From the NCBI GenBank assembly GCA_958430865.1, contig CAUDNR010004192.1, positions 34,123-54,688 on the forward strand: DNA of 20,566 nt, read 5' to 3'. The stretch is from Entrophospora sp. SA101 (lineage: Eukaryota; Glomeromycota; Glomeromycetes; Entrophosporales; Entrophosporaceae). The first letter of the stretch is position 1; each line of letters begins with the position of its first letter. The notes beneath the pieces are model-generated. The model saw only the letters and a program-made list of their open reading frames with translations. It had not been told where the DNA came from and did no database searches. Made by a program: the position numbers and the translations under genes. Below are positions 1 through 9,244 of the stretch, piece by piece.

Positions 1-135
1 AAAGGAGATCAGATATAAAATAGATTTATATATTTTATTTTTATTAACATTATACTTGTATTAATTTATATATTTATATTAATATGCTTTTTAATTATTA
101 CATTGGAATAAAGAAAAGTAATTTTCTTTTTTTAT

Positions 136-2521
136 TTATTTTAATACTATTGATTTTGATTCTGATTTTTTGGTTTTTGGTTTTTTGCTATTACAATCTA
201 ATATAACTTTAGTTGCACCATCCCATGATTGTCTTCCCAACAAACGATACTAATAATTAATTGATAAAATAAAAATATCATTAATAAAATATAAAAAATT
301 TTTTATTTAAAAAAAAAAAAACAAACTTACTTGAGCTGAAATAGGTATTCCAAAAACTACTTTCCACCAAACTTTCAAACCAAACTTCCAAATAATTTTC
401 ATATGAGTTGGCATACAATCCAATTGTTTTGCAAGGTCATCACAATATATCAATGTGTCACATTCAATTGTGTGTCTTCCAGACAAATTGAATTCTTTTT
501 TGATTTTAGCAAGATTTCTACAGACATCCTTATTCATTACTTCAGCACTTGGTAGTGGTGGAACATTACCATTAATTAGTGCAGTTATATAACGGGCTTG
601 TAATTCCCTAATACATATACATGTATACATTTTTAGTGTGTTTTTTAATATATAATATATACATTTTTGCAAATAATACATATTAAACTTACCCAATGGG
701 AAACAAGGCACCATTAGCTTGCATTAGACTGATGAATGCAATGTTTGGTATGTTTGGTGGAAACATGTCTTTATACAACCAAACCAAATTAGTTCTAAAT
801 TCTTCCTCAAACAGCTCCTCAATTTCCTTACCACCAGTAAGGATCTCTTTGTCTAAAAATGGAAATCTATAATCATAACCAGTACAATAGACTATTGCAT
901 CAACATTCTCAACAATCGAGCCATCATTAAACAGCACTGAATTGTCATCTTTAATCTTGATTATATTTGGTTTGACAAACAATGTTCCAGTTTTAAGTCG
1001 TTCAAAAAGATCTGATTTTACAGTAGGATGATTACTGAATGGATGTGTTTCTGGCTTTAGGCCATCTGGGTATGAACCAAACGATATGTAAAATATTAAT
1101 TTAAATAATATATCTTTAACAAAGTCTGGCAAGATAACCATATTGAATCTAGATAATAAATGATCAACTGGTTCACCAGATACAAATCTAGGCAAAATCC
1201 ATGGTAGTGTACCTTTTTCATTATTATAATAATAATCATAATATTAATGGTAATGAAACTGAATGTTATTGTTGTTGTGCAAATTTTTTTTAATCAATTG
1301 ATTACCTCTACGTGAAACAAGATAAACTTCAGATGCTGACTGTGATAATTCTACTGAAATATCCATCCCACTATAATAAATTATAAACATTTAAAATATA
1401 TTAGCAAATGTTAACTAAATAACTAACTAATAAATTCATGTCATTATCATCAATTTTTAATTTACCTATTACCAACACCAACAACTATAACACGTTTATT
1501 TGCAAATTCTTCAGGTCTAATAGATTTGATATGCAAAAAAAGTTTTATTACATCTAATGCAAATATATATTCATGCTATCAGGGTCGGTAAATGTGTGGG
1601 TACATTGGGTCAATTAGTGTAACATATTTAGTATTTTATTAATGGCATGGACCAGTCAATTTGCCAACCCTGATATGTACTATCTCTTTTTCATTAGAAA
1701 ACTTACGATCTATAAAAATGTGAATGCATTTGTTTTCCTTTGAAAACATCCATTCCTTCAAACTTTGGTAATCTTGGGTATCGATGATGACCAATACAAA
1801 CCAACACAAAATCAAACTCTTCTGATTTTTCTCCTGTTTCATTATTGATATGACTCACTGACCATCGTTTATCAGGTAAAATTGAGGCATGAGTAACAGT
1901 TGTATTAAATTTAATATATTGCTTCAAATTGAAGTGATCTGCATATAAATCAAAATATCTTAAAAGATTTTATATTAGTATTAATGTTAGCATTGGTTTT
2001 TGTTATTTTAATGAGTAAAAACAATTAAATCTAAAAAATAATTGATTGGTTACTTTTTTACAAATCTTCCATGCATATATGTAGGCCAATCATTTGGAAT
2101 AGGAAAATCGGAATAAGACATCTAACATAAATCACCAAAAAAAAAAAAGTCAATCCTTTATTCCAAATCAGATAATCAAACAATCAAACAATCAAAGTCA
2201 TATACAGTTTCTTTACTGGTGTTGATGATTGTACTTCGACAGATTGATGAATGTGGATCTTTGTTTTCTTCAGTAACCTCAGTATAATTCCACAAACCAC
2301 CAATGTCATCAGTTGCTTCAAAACAAACTGGTTCAAGGTCATCAGCCAGGCACTGTTTGATGGATGTAAGGCCAGATGATCCTTTTGAAAAAAGAAATTT
2401 AAAAAATTTAAAGATAATGGTGATTATTACAGTGAAAAAAGATCAATTATAACGAATTAAGGTTATACTAATTATTGATCCTATTACCTGCGCCTATAAT
2501 TGCAACTCTTTTCTTTGACAT
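136..2521 (-). CDS. Flavin-containing monooxygenase (FMO-like), nine exons
   Basis: An FAD- and NADPH-dependent monooxygenase that would oxygenate nucleophilic N or S atoms of small substrates. My model has exons 2488-2521, 2206-2381, 2054-2121, 1707-1958, 1466-1516, 1306-1370, 693-1212, 331-607 and 136-249. All junctions are GT-AG and phases fit, giving 518 residues, close to the usual FMO length. Seen in the protein: the FAD-binding GAGSSG at 10-15 right after the start MSKKRVAII, the FMO signature FKGKQMHSHFY at 165-175 (FxGxxxHxxxY), the NADPH-binding GVGNSG at 190-195, and CTGY at 325-328. The C-terminus is Lys/Ser-rich with no evident membrane anchor. Introns are 81-106 nt except intron 4 (190 nt), which carries an inserted element. 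No internal stop or frameshift was found, so it is probably functional. The substrate cannot be inferred; fungal FMO-like enzymes are diverse. The splice sites are predictions. Confidence 0.92.
1579..1673. mobile_element. Small inverted-repeat element (MITE-like) in FMO intron 4
   Basis: The left end reads TCAGGGTCGGTAAATG and the reverse complement of the right end TCAGGGTTGGCAAATT, an imperfect terminal inverted repeat. TA lies directly outside both ends (1577-1578 and 1674-1675). Removing 95 bp plus one TA brings the 190-nt intron to 93 nt, matching the other introns of this gene. The CAGGG start resembles hAT termini, but no 8-bp duplication is visible, so the superfamily is unresolved. 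Confidence 0.6.
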
Positions 2522-2694
2522 TAGTATGAATTAGTTCACGCAAGTCACTCTCTTTAATCATGAAAAAACAGTTGATTTATATTTATTTTATCGCTAAACA
2601 TGGTTTTAATTATAATTATAATAGTTTTAACAAATTTGGTCCACGATTCATATGTGCGATATTTTCATTTATGTAAGATTTTCAGTAGATCTAG

Positions 2695-3361
2695 TATACA
2701 TAGGTCCCTCGATAAAGTGGGTTTTGGCCAACTCAGCCAAAATTTTTCAGCCCTTTTTTTCAATATTTAAAATCCCTTGATAAGTCAGTCAACCCTCTTT
2801 TTAGGATAAGAAATTGTTCTCGATAAGTCGGCCTCACGTGACATTTTCATTAAATAAAAGATCATCATTATTACGTATGATTTTTTTTTCTTAGAATTTT
2901 ATATCATACGTTATATCTGATGATTTAGAAATTCTTGTCGCGATATTTTATTGTTTCATTTTTATCGCCTGATAATTTAGAAAGAATATTATTGTTTTAT
3001 TGAACATAGATAAAAATCCTTTTATGGATAGATCGGCGTTACACGCATTTAATAGACATTTCAATGTAGAAGAATATTGTAAAATCGAAAAAGTACCACT
3101 TAGAAAAGTGGTGCTGCACAAACTATATAACACCACCTCAAAATTTGCACAAATGTTCTGTTATTTTTGTTCTTTCCTGAGCGGAATTGGATTTTTATTC
3201 ATAATATCCAAATTTGTGATGATCCACATTTTAACTTTAACGTGTAACATAAAAAATAAAACTAATATATAGATAATTCAAGCAATAACATTTCTAACTA
3301 TCATTTATCATTAATAAAATGAATAAAGGTGTAAGCCGAAAAAATTTTTGGTCCTTGTATA
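2695..3361. mobile_element. Degenerate pogo/Tigger-like DNA transposon remnant (tentative)
   Basis: The left end begins TATACATAGGTCC and the reverse complement of the right end TATACAAGGACC. Both continue into a similar A/T block (AGCCAAAATTTTT against its inverted counterpart near 3335-3350), as expected of decayed inverted termini. The left arm holds three variants of a subterminal motif, CCTCGATAA, CCTTGATAAGTCAG and CTCGATAAGTCGG, a pattern I associate with pogo/Tigger elements. A 90-codon open frame (3000-3269) inside shows no motif I recognise and is probably not a functional gene. Confidence 0.35.
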
Positions 3362-4205
3362 GTATATGGTAATCAAGATATATATTATATAAACTCTAGT
3401 AACTTCAACAGTTTGATGTGTTCTAAAAACCTCCAAAATATCAAGGGCATCAATTTGCGAGTTTACCTTGAATACAGACTGCAATGCAAAAGGCTTTTAA
3501 CAAAACATAAATCAATGTGTCAATTTGCATGAATAACTTTTTCAAAATGACCACAAACCTTTTTATTTTGAAGTCTTTCTTGGGCACTTTCATAACTTTT
3601 ATCAACTTTTAACTGCTTTCAGAACTTTGTAATAGTGTTAGATTGTTTCTTGAACAAATGAATGGAAAAAGAATAGTTATTTCATATTACATTATACTAA
3701 TAGTTTTTTTAAAGAGTTTTTAGTACTTTTTTGTACGAGGAACGGCACCCCATTGCCAGGAATCCTTAGAAGGACGGCACTTCTATAGGATTGTCTGCAA
3801 GATACAGTGCGGATCATCTATACTCAAGAGTTAAAATTTTTTGAAATATTATGTGATCCACACATTGGATTTTAAAAAACCCACACCATTCAATTCAGCT
3901 TTAAAAGGAGAGTCTATTAATCTAAAAAAAAAATTTGTCTCAAATTTTCTTTTTCATAGTAATAGATTTTTTAAATTTGAAAGTTATGCTCAGAAGTTGC
4001 AACAATAATTTTCGTGTCACACTATTTTGAATCTCACGACCAAATTTGGTAATGATTTTCTTTTAATGTAATATGTTCGTTAAACTTTTTTGTTGTAAAG
4101 AACTTTTATTTATTAATAAAAAAAGGAAATAAATAAATCAAATAAATCAAATGTATGTTGTAGAAAATATTCTATGAAAAAAAAAGTTGTTACACGAAAT
4201 TTACT
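3362..4205. other. Intergenic, no gene recognised
   Basis: AT-rich sequence with short homopolymer runs. A GC-richer patch at about 3735-3815 stands out in composition and may be a fragment of a dispersed repeat, but it shows no coding frame or RNA fold that I can name. Confidence 0.5.
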
Positions 4206-4486
4206 TAGTCTCAATTTCTTAAGTGTATAACAAAATTCGGAATTTTCAAAATGCTAAGGCTCAGCCAATTTTCAATTTAAGAAAAAACCAGCCGATAAGT
4301 TTTGAAGCTTGAGTCATGAACAATAAAACTTATCGGTTAAATTTTTTTAAAATGATATAATTTTTTTTGTTTTAGTATTTTGAAGTTGACCAATTGCTAC
4401 TATAAGCAATTAATGATTATAGATAATCTGCACCGTAGCATTTTGAAAATTCCAAATTTTGTTATACACTTAAGAAATTGAGACTA
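4206..4486. mobile_element. 277-bp MITE, Tc1/mariner type, with TA target duplication
   Basis: A 49-bp arm at 4207-4255 is repeated inverted at 4437-4485 with one mismatch. The element proper runs 4208-4484, starts GTCTCAATTTCTTAAG, and is flanked by TA at 4206-4207 and 4485-4486. A second, inner inverted pair (CCGATAAGTTTT near 4292 against AAAACTTATCGG near 4326) makes the core fold on itself. It has no coding capacity, so it needs a transposase supplied elsewhere. The almost perfect arms suggest fairly recent activity. Confidence 0.85.
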
Positions 4487-5137
4487 ATAAATCCAACTTG
4501 TATAAAATAATTACTGTCAATAATAGATATTTTATTCCAAAGTCAAATGGTCTGCTATATAGAAAGTGAATTGGAACATTATTATTACTAGTAGTGTTAT
4601 CACCGTTAAATCAACGAAGTTAGGCCCTTGTATGCTGCGGCCCCCTGATTGATCAAGAGTATGTCGTTGAGTTGACGGGTTGATTGTTAATAATAGGGTT
4701 CGTGTTTGCACCCCGTATTTTCAAAGCTTCTAGTTCCATTAACAATAATTCAAGTCTGACCAATATCTAGATTACTATATTATTCAGCATCATGACGCTA
4801 CTATTATCATTATTATTGGTTGAGTTTGCGGTTGAATTTATAATTTATTTTAATATTATTTAACCCTAATCATGTAAAAAAACTAACGTGGAAAAAATTT
4901 TGCAACTTGAATATAAAATGATTTAAATTTTATTTACTTTCCTGGGATTAATTGCTTCGAACGCGTAAAAAAAAATTACACTGTAATTGTTCGTGAAATT
5001 TTCAAATATCAATTCATGTATCATAACATATATAACTTGCGTCATTCGATAGCTTAGGTTCTTACGAATAAATATATAAATATTTAAACAATTATTTGAC
5101 TTGAATTTTCATCTTAACTGCAGCTAATACAGCTAGT
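4487..5137. other. Intergenic, no gene recognised
   Basis: AT-rich. Around 4620-4730 there is a higher-GC stretch with a GGGTTCG motif followed by CACCCC, faintly like the B box and T arm of a tRNA-derived SINE, but no cloverleaf can be drawn convincingly. Nothing else is supported. Confidence 0.45.
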
Positions 5138-5290
5138 ATTTAAGTTTTTGAGGAACTTTATCCTCATCTTCTTTCAAGGCAGCTTTAAATTCTTTTAAAT
5201 TATTCGCATGGACTGGAACTTGTTCTCCCGTAAATGTTCAATTGAGTTAAGGTCGGGTAATTGACTTCCAATATTGGATTTTTTTTGTTT
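5138..5290 (-). pseudogene. Tc1/mariner transposase relic, C-terminal part
   Basis: On the minus strand, 5229-5269 reads GSQLPDLNSIEHLRENKFQS, a decayed version of the Tc1 family signature SPDLNPIENLW that carries a catalytic-core Asp. After a stop and a frameshift the sequence continues as KEFKAALKEDEDKVPQKLKY, matching in character the region after this signature (a helix, then a KIPQE-type segment). No intact frame remains. It lies about 300 bp beyond the stop codon of the first AIG1-type gene. Confidence 0.65.
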
Positions 5291-5515
5291 ACAATGCTTT
5301 AGATGTATTTTTATCTTTGTAAGTTTTTAAAATTTTGAAAAAGTGAAACAAAAACGTTGTTTCGCACAATATCAATATAATTTTTATTACGCAAAATCTG
5401 GAATTACAAAAGACATGTAATATTACGAATATAAAAAGTTTTGACTTGAATATTAATATGTGAAATTGAAATACGGTGGTGATCTCATTTTCACGCACAA
5501 CAAATAGTAACATGC

Positions 5516-5532
5516 TATATATATATATATAT
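5516..5532. repeat. Short AT dinucleotide microsatellite
   Basis: A short uninterrupted run of alternating A and T, just 3' of the first AIG1-type gene. It is likely to vary in length. Confidence 0.8.
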
Positions 5533-5570
5533 TATGTACATTACCGAACTTTTGTATATTAATATCCATT

Positions 5571-6491
5571 TTAGAAAATAATACACATTTTAAATTTTTT
5601 GGGGATTAATCGAGCTGTCAATTCAGCAATTTTTTCATTTAAATTTTTAATTTTTTCTTGTGCTTTTCTTAAGTCTTTTTCCAAATGTTTTTTCTCTTCA
5701 GTCTTTTCATCCACTTTTTTTTTGAGAATTTCAACTTCTTTTTGTAATTTTTCTTTTTCAGTCATATAGTTCCCAATTTTATCATTTATTCCTACAAGAT
5801 TTTTTGGAAAATAAATTTCATTGCAATCACTTAGATGATCTAATATTTTTTCTCGCGAATCTGCTCTAGACATTTCGGCTATATCTTTATAATAACCAAC
5901 CAATTGTGGATTATCCACATGAATAACCTTTTTGCATTTTTGGACTATTTCGGAAAGATTGCCATCATCTTTAATCATATTCTTATAATCTTTTTTACAC
6001 TTATCGCTATTGTTAAATTCAGGAAAACAGGTTCTTACAATAGTAGTATATTTAACCACGTCCTTATCAAAAATAACAGCCCTTAATAAATCATAAGCTT
6101 GGATTTCTGTTTCCGTGAAACGTCCATTTATAACAAATAAAATTTGACTCAATCCATATTTAATAGAATCAGCTGCCTCTGCTAAGTTAAATAAAACTTG
6201 CTGTTCTGTAAATTTTGTATCACCAATTCCAATAGTATCAACTATTCTATACGACGTTCCTTCAATTAATCTTTCTATAATTTGATAATTTCTAGTTTCA
6301 CTAGTACAACCTGAACCTTCGTCAAAATCATCAGTCCCAGCTATCACATTGGCCAAAGCAGACTTCCCACCACCAGTCCTACCAATTAACATTATTGTCC
6401 TTATAGGCTTGGTATCATTCTTTTTCCTTGGGTGTTCTTGGTTTGTATCAAAAGGTGCAGAATCATTTTTTTGCTGTTTCGAGTCTATCAT
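5571..6491 (-). CDS. AIG1/GIMAP-type GTPase A with coiled coil and CaaX end
   Basis: A 306-residue single-exon GTP-binding protein of the AIG1 (IAN/GIMAP) group. It has a P-loop GRTGGGKS at 37-44, the switch region GCTSET at 61-66, the G3 motif DTIG at 85-88, and the AIG1-typical strand ILFVINGRFTETE around 117-129. The usual G4 (N/T)KxD is not recognisable; the equivalent place reads IVRTCFPEF, shared by all three copies here, so guanine recognition may be atypical. Residues about 242-295 form a charged coiled coil. The last four residues are CIIF, a CaaX box, so the protein is probably prenylated and membrane-attached. The start codon is supported by alignment with the neighbouring copy (MIDSKQQKNDSAPF against MTNSQQQKNDSAPF). 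In plants and animals the family acts in immunity and vesicle or lipid-droplet surfaces; its role in this fungus is unknown. Confidence 0.9.
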   Translation of the reverse strand: MIDSKQQKNDSAPFDTNQEHPRKKNDTKPIRTIMLIGRTGGGKSALANVIAGTDDFDEGSGCTSETRNYQIIERLIEGTSYRIVDTIGIGDTKFTEQQVLFNLAEAADSIKYGLSQILFVINGRFTETEIQAYDLLRAVIFDKDVVKYTTIVRTCFPEFNNSDKCKKDYKNMIKDDGNLSEIVQKCKKVIHVDNPQLVGYYKDIAEMSRADSREKILDHLSDCNEIYFPKNLVGINDKIGNYMTEKEKLQKEVEILKKKVDEKTEEKKHLEKDLRKAQEKIKNLNEKIAELTARLIPKKFKMCIIF

Positions 6492-6660
6492 TTCTCAAGG
6501 TAATGATTTAATTTTAGATTATATACTCCAAAATCTATTTTCGAAAAGAAGGAAGAAATTTGAATTATAATTATATATATTGATTAAGGCCATTGATGCT
6601 AAATTAGTTTAGAATGATTACTCGGCTGTATCCATCATAATTATCTCATAATTACTTACT
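6492..6660 (-). promoter_or_regulatory. Promoter region of GTPase A, shared with GTPase B
   Basis: Upstream of the start, two blocks are nearly the same as those upstream of GTPase B. Block 6527-6565 contains CAAAATCTATTT and GAAGAAATTTGAAT (plus-strand reading); a second block at about 6582-6634 contains TTAGTTTAGAATG. Corresponding blocks lie at 8375-8411 and 8436-8490. An AT-rich TATATACT at 6519-6527 could serve as a TATA-like site. Conservation shows duplicated regulatory sequence but does not prove that the blocks bind a factor. Confidence 0.45.
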
Positions 6661-7325
6661 TGACAGATAGATAAGTCATAGTAACAATCGATAAAATTAA
6701 TTATTATAATAGTCATTTAATTAACTAACTGTATTGCTTCAATGATAGTTCACTAAATCGTATCTGAGTAGATGTAACAAGCAGAATGTAACTAACGTAA
6801 CTGCATCGGGAGAACAAATCATTAGTTTGTATTTAGGTATGATGATGTAGTGAGCTCATTTTTGAAAATTGGGAAAAGGGAATTTACAAAATTTACAAAA
6901 ATCACCAAGGACAGGTTGCACTTACTCTATTCAAAGTTTCTACAATTAATAAAGTAGCATCCACCCGCCGCTCTGGAAGAAGAGGCTTGTTTAGCGATTC
7001 GGCTTGAAGGGTTGGCAGATCACAACTTCATAGCCTGCTATAATTCATCTTGTGAATAGACCAGCAGACGTGATTTTATTGACATGTGATAAAACCGAAT
7101 TTACGTTGATTTCTCCCTGTGGGACGGAATATACTCATTCATTGTATATTTTATACATATGAGACACATTTCTGACGTTTTAATTTAACTATTTTGTAAA
7201 ATTTCATCCAAAACCAACCGCGTTGGCGTTGGATGTTGATCATACTAACTCATTAAAGGATGTTGAAGAATATCGCAAAAAAATTTATTTCACTCTTCTT
7301 AGAGATTTTTTAATTTTGGCACTAG
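6661..7325. other. Intergenic between AIG1-type copies A and B
   Basis: No intact gene. On the plus strand 6959-7060 is an open stretch of about 33 codons with higher GC and protein-like composition (it includes LAIRLEGLADHNF), ending in TAG. It has no start codon and no recognised family, so I read it as a possible coding relic of unknown origin. Confidence 0.4.
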
Positions 7326-7329
7326 AAGA

Positions 7330-7395
7330 TTAGTCTTCAAAATCGTTTTACAGATTTTCAATTGGGTTTAGGTCAGATGATTGACTTGCCAATTT
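7330..7395 (-). pseudogene. Tc1/mariner transposase relic near GTPase B
   Basis: The minus strand at 7351-7390 reads SQSSDLNPIENL followed by a stop. This is the Tc1 family signature SPDLNPIENLW with one substitution and a premature stop. Flanking sequence is too decayed to translate. It lies about 130 bp beyond the stop codon of GTPase B, in the same orientation as the gene. Confidence 0.65.
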
Positions 7396-7521
7396 GATTT
7401 AGTTAAATTATACATTTTATTGAATTTTGGAAAAGAGTTAGATGTTACTTTGAAAAAATAATGGTCAAAAAACGTGTAATAAATTTTACATAAAGAATAA
7501 AAATATTTAAAGACATCCGTT

Positions 7522-8331
7522 TTAGGAAATAACACAACGTTTTCTGTCATTATTTCGATATGCTTGTTCCAATTCTTTAAACTTTTTTTCGTCTTCTTCC
7601 ACTTTTTTTTTGAGATCTTCAATTTCTTTACGTAATTTTTCATAAATTCCATTTTGTTTTGGAAAATAAATTTCTTTACAATCACTTAGATGATCTAATA
7701 TTTTTTCTCGCGAATTTGCTCTAGAAATTTCGGCTATCTCTTTATAATAACCAACTAATTGTGGATTATCTACATGAATAACCTTTTTACATTTTTGAAT
7801 TATTTCTGAAAGATTGTCATTCTCTTTAATCATATTCTCATAATCTTCTTCACACTTATCGCTATTCTTAAATTCAGGAAAATAGGTTCTTACAATTGTG
7901 ATTAATTCAACAACATCTTTATCAAAAAGTTCTCTCAATGAATCATAAGCGTGGACCTCTGCTTCTGTGAAGCGTCCATTTATAACAAATAGGATTTGAT
8001 GTAATCCATCTTTAATAGAATCAGTGGCATCTGCTACTTGCTTTTCTGTCAATTTTGTCTCTCCAATTCCTACTGTGTCAATTATTCTATATAAATTATC
8101 GTCAATTAGATAACTATTAGTTTGATAATTTTTAGTTTCACTAGTACAACCTGAACCTTCACTAAAATAATCAGTACCAACTATCGCATTGGCCAAAGCA
8201 GACTTTCCACTACCAGCCCTACCAACTAACATTATTGTTCGTGCTGAATAAGCTCTATTATTTTTTATTGGGTGCTCTTGAGTTGTGTTAAAAGGCGCAG
8301 AATCATTTTTTTGTTGTTGCGAGTTTGTCAT
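7522..8331 (-). CDS. AIG1/GIMAP-type GTPase B with CaaX end
   Basis: A 269-residue single-exon paralogue of GTPase A; long runs of residues are the same. Motifs: P-loop GRAGSGKS at 37-44, switch GCTSET at 61-66, G3 DTVG at 85-88, AIG1 strand ILFVINGRFTEAE at 113-125, and IVRTYFPEF where G4 would be. It lacks about five residues after TEKQV that copy A has (LFNLAE region) and has a shorter coiled coil (about 227-258). It ends RKRCVIS: a basic stretch followed by the CaaX box CVIS, a form that usually favours farnesylation. Prenylation is inference from the motif. Upstream sequence is shared with copy A, pointing to tandem duplication including the promoter. Confidence 0.9.
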   Translation of the reverse strand: MTNSQQQKNDSAPFNTTQEHPIKNNRAYSARTIMLVGRAGSGKSALANAIVGTDYFSEGSGCTSETKNYQTNSYLIDDNLYRIIDTVGIGETKLTEKQVADATDSIKDGLHQILFVINGRFTEAEVHAYDSLRELFDKDVVELITIVRTYFPEFKNSDKCEEDYENMIKENDNLSEIIQKCKKVIHVDNPQLVGYYKEIAEISRANSREKILDHLSDCKEIYFPKQNGIYEKLRKEIEDLKKKVEEDEKKFKELEQAYRNNDRKRCVIS

Positions 8332-8510
8332 TTCCCAAAGTAATTATTATTAATAATTATTATTTATATATTTATTCCAAAATCTATTTCGAAAAAGAAA
8401 GAAATTTGAATCATATTATTATTATTATATATTGAATTAAGGGTGGGTCATTGATTCTAAATTGGGTTTAGAATGGTTGTCCGATTGTATCATAATTACC
8501 CAACAACAAA
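8332..8510 (-). promoter_or_regulatory. Promoter region of GTPase B, duplicated from or with A
   Basis: Blocks at 8375-8411 and 8436-8490 match those upstream of GTPase A with small differences. An AT-rich TTATATATTTA at about 8362-8373 lies close to the start codon. The equivalent sequence is not evident upstream of GTPase C. Confidence 0.4.
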
Positions 8511-8557
8511 AATTATTTGTCGCCTGTTTTTTTTAGTTCATCTTACAAATTTTTTGT

Positions 8558-8752
8558 TAAATGATCTAATATTCTTGCCCTAAAAACTCTTTATTATTAT
8601 AATGAACAATTAATGGTATATCGTCCATATAAATATTCATTTTGCACGTTTGGATTGAGAAAGACATAATTTTCTTTAATTATTCTTATAACAAAAGTAA
8701 ATTTAATAACACCTTTGTCAAAATTTTTGATTTCTTCTCCGAACGAATCAAC
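8558..8752 (-). pseudogene. Fourth AIG1-type copy, heavily decayed fragment
   Basis: Translated in changing frames on the minus strand, this stretch gives, in order, DSFGEEIKNFDKGVIKFTFV, then SIQTCKMNIYMDDIPLIVHY, then RARILDHL. These align with LRAVIFDKDVVKYTTIV, EIVQKCKKVIHVDNPQLVGY and SREKILDHL of the intact GTPases. The segment around the FPEF motif is missing and there are several frameshifts. The P-loop half is absent. Confidence 0.75.
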
Positions 8753-8884
8753 GAATCAAATCACCTGATTTTTGATTCGTTTCATTTGAATTGGACACGA
8801 GTCTGATAAATACTATCTAATACATACATATTAAAGTTTTTAAACACTTTATAACAAAAAACTGTAAAAGAAACAATAAATTAA

Positions 8885-9110
8885 AGTTCAATTCGATATC
8901 GTGTGTCCACCGTCATTTACTTGAAATGCATGCTTCTAATTCTCTTCAGCATAAATTAAGATATCTTTATTCGGGAATTTTCGACCGTTCCTCTTTCAAA
9001 ACAGGCTCCGAATCCGTTGCATGTAAATTCTTTTTTTTTCAATCGTCTTTCAAATTCGTTCCTCAGTTATATTAAAGTCTGGCACCCAAATTATTTGCTC
9101 CAACTCTTCG
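8885..9110 (-). pseudogene. Tc1/mariner transposase relic near GTPase C
   Basis: In one minus-strand frame interrupted by stops, WVPDFNITEERI (near 9055-9090) matches the Tc1 SPDLNPIE signature. About 55 codons later comes FQVNDGGHTIS (near 8895-8930), resembling the family's usual C-terminus (VI.A.GGHTKY type). Spacing between the two is as in full-length Tc1 proteins, which strengthens the call. Two TAG/TGA stops and lost residues make it non-functional. Confidence 0.55.
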
Positions 9111-9244
9111 TTTTTATCAAATTTAACAATTTATTTATTTTTATGAGTATACAAAGCTATAAAAGAATTGATTTTTTAAATCGAAAATTTTACATGCTAT
9201 AACTTAAGCTACATAAAAAAACGAGGTTCGCAATATTACACACT

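Noticed and set aside
3000..3272. 90-codon plus-strand open frame inside the Tigger-like remnant
   Set aside because: No recognised motif, starts at a TTG, becomes hydrophobic and low-complexity, and lies within repeat-derived sequence.
4620..4730. Possible tRNA or tRNA-derived SINE
   Set aside because: Only a B-box-like GGGTTCG is visible; no acceptor or anticodon stem can be paired convincingly.
5289..5513. 74-codon minus-strand frame downstream of GTPase A
   Set aside because: Phe- and Ile-rich translation of AT-rich DNA, overlapping the Tc1 relic region; no start context or motif.
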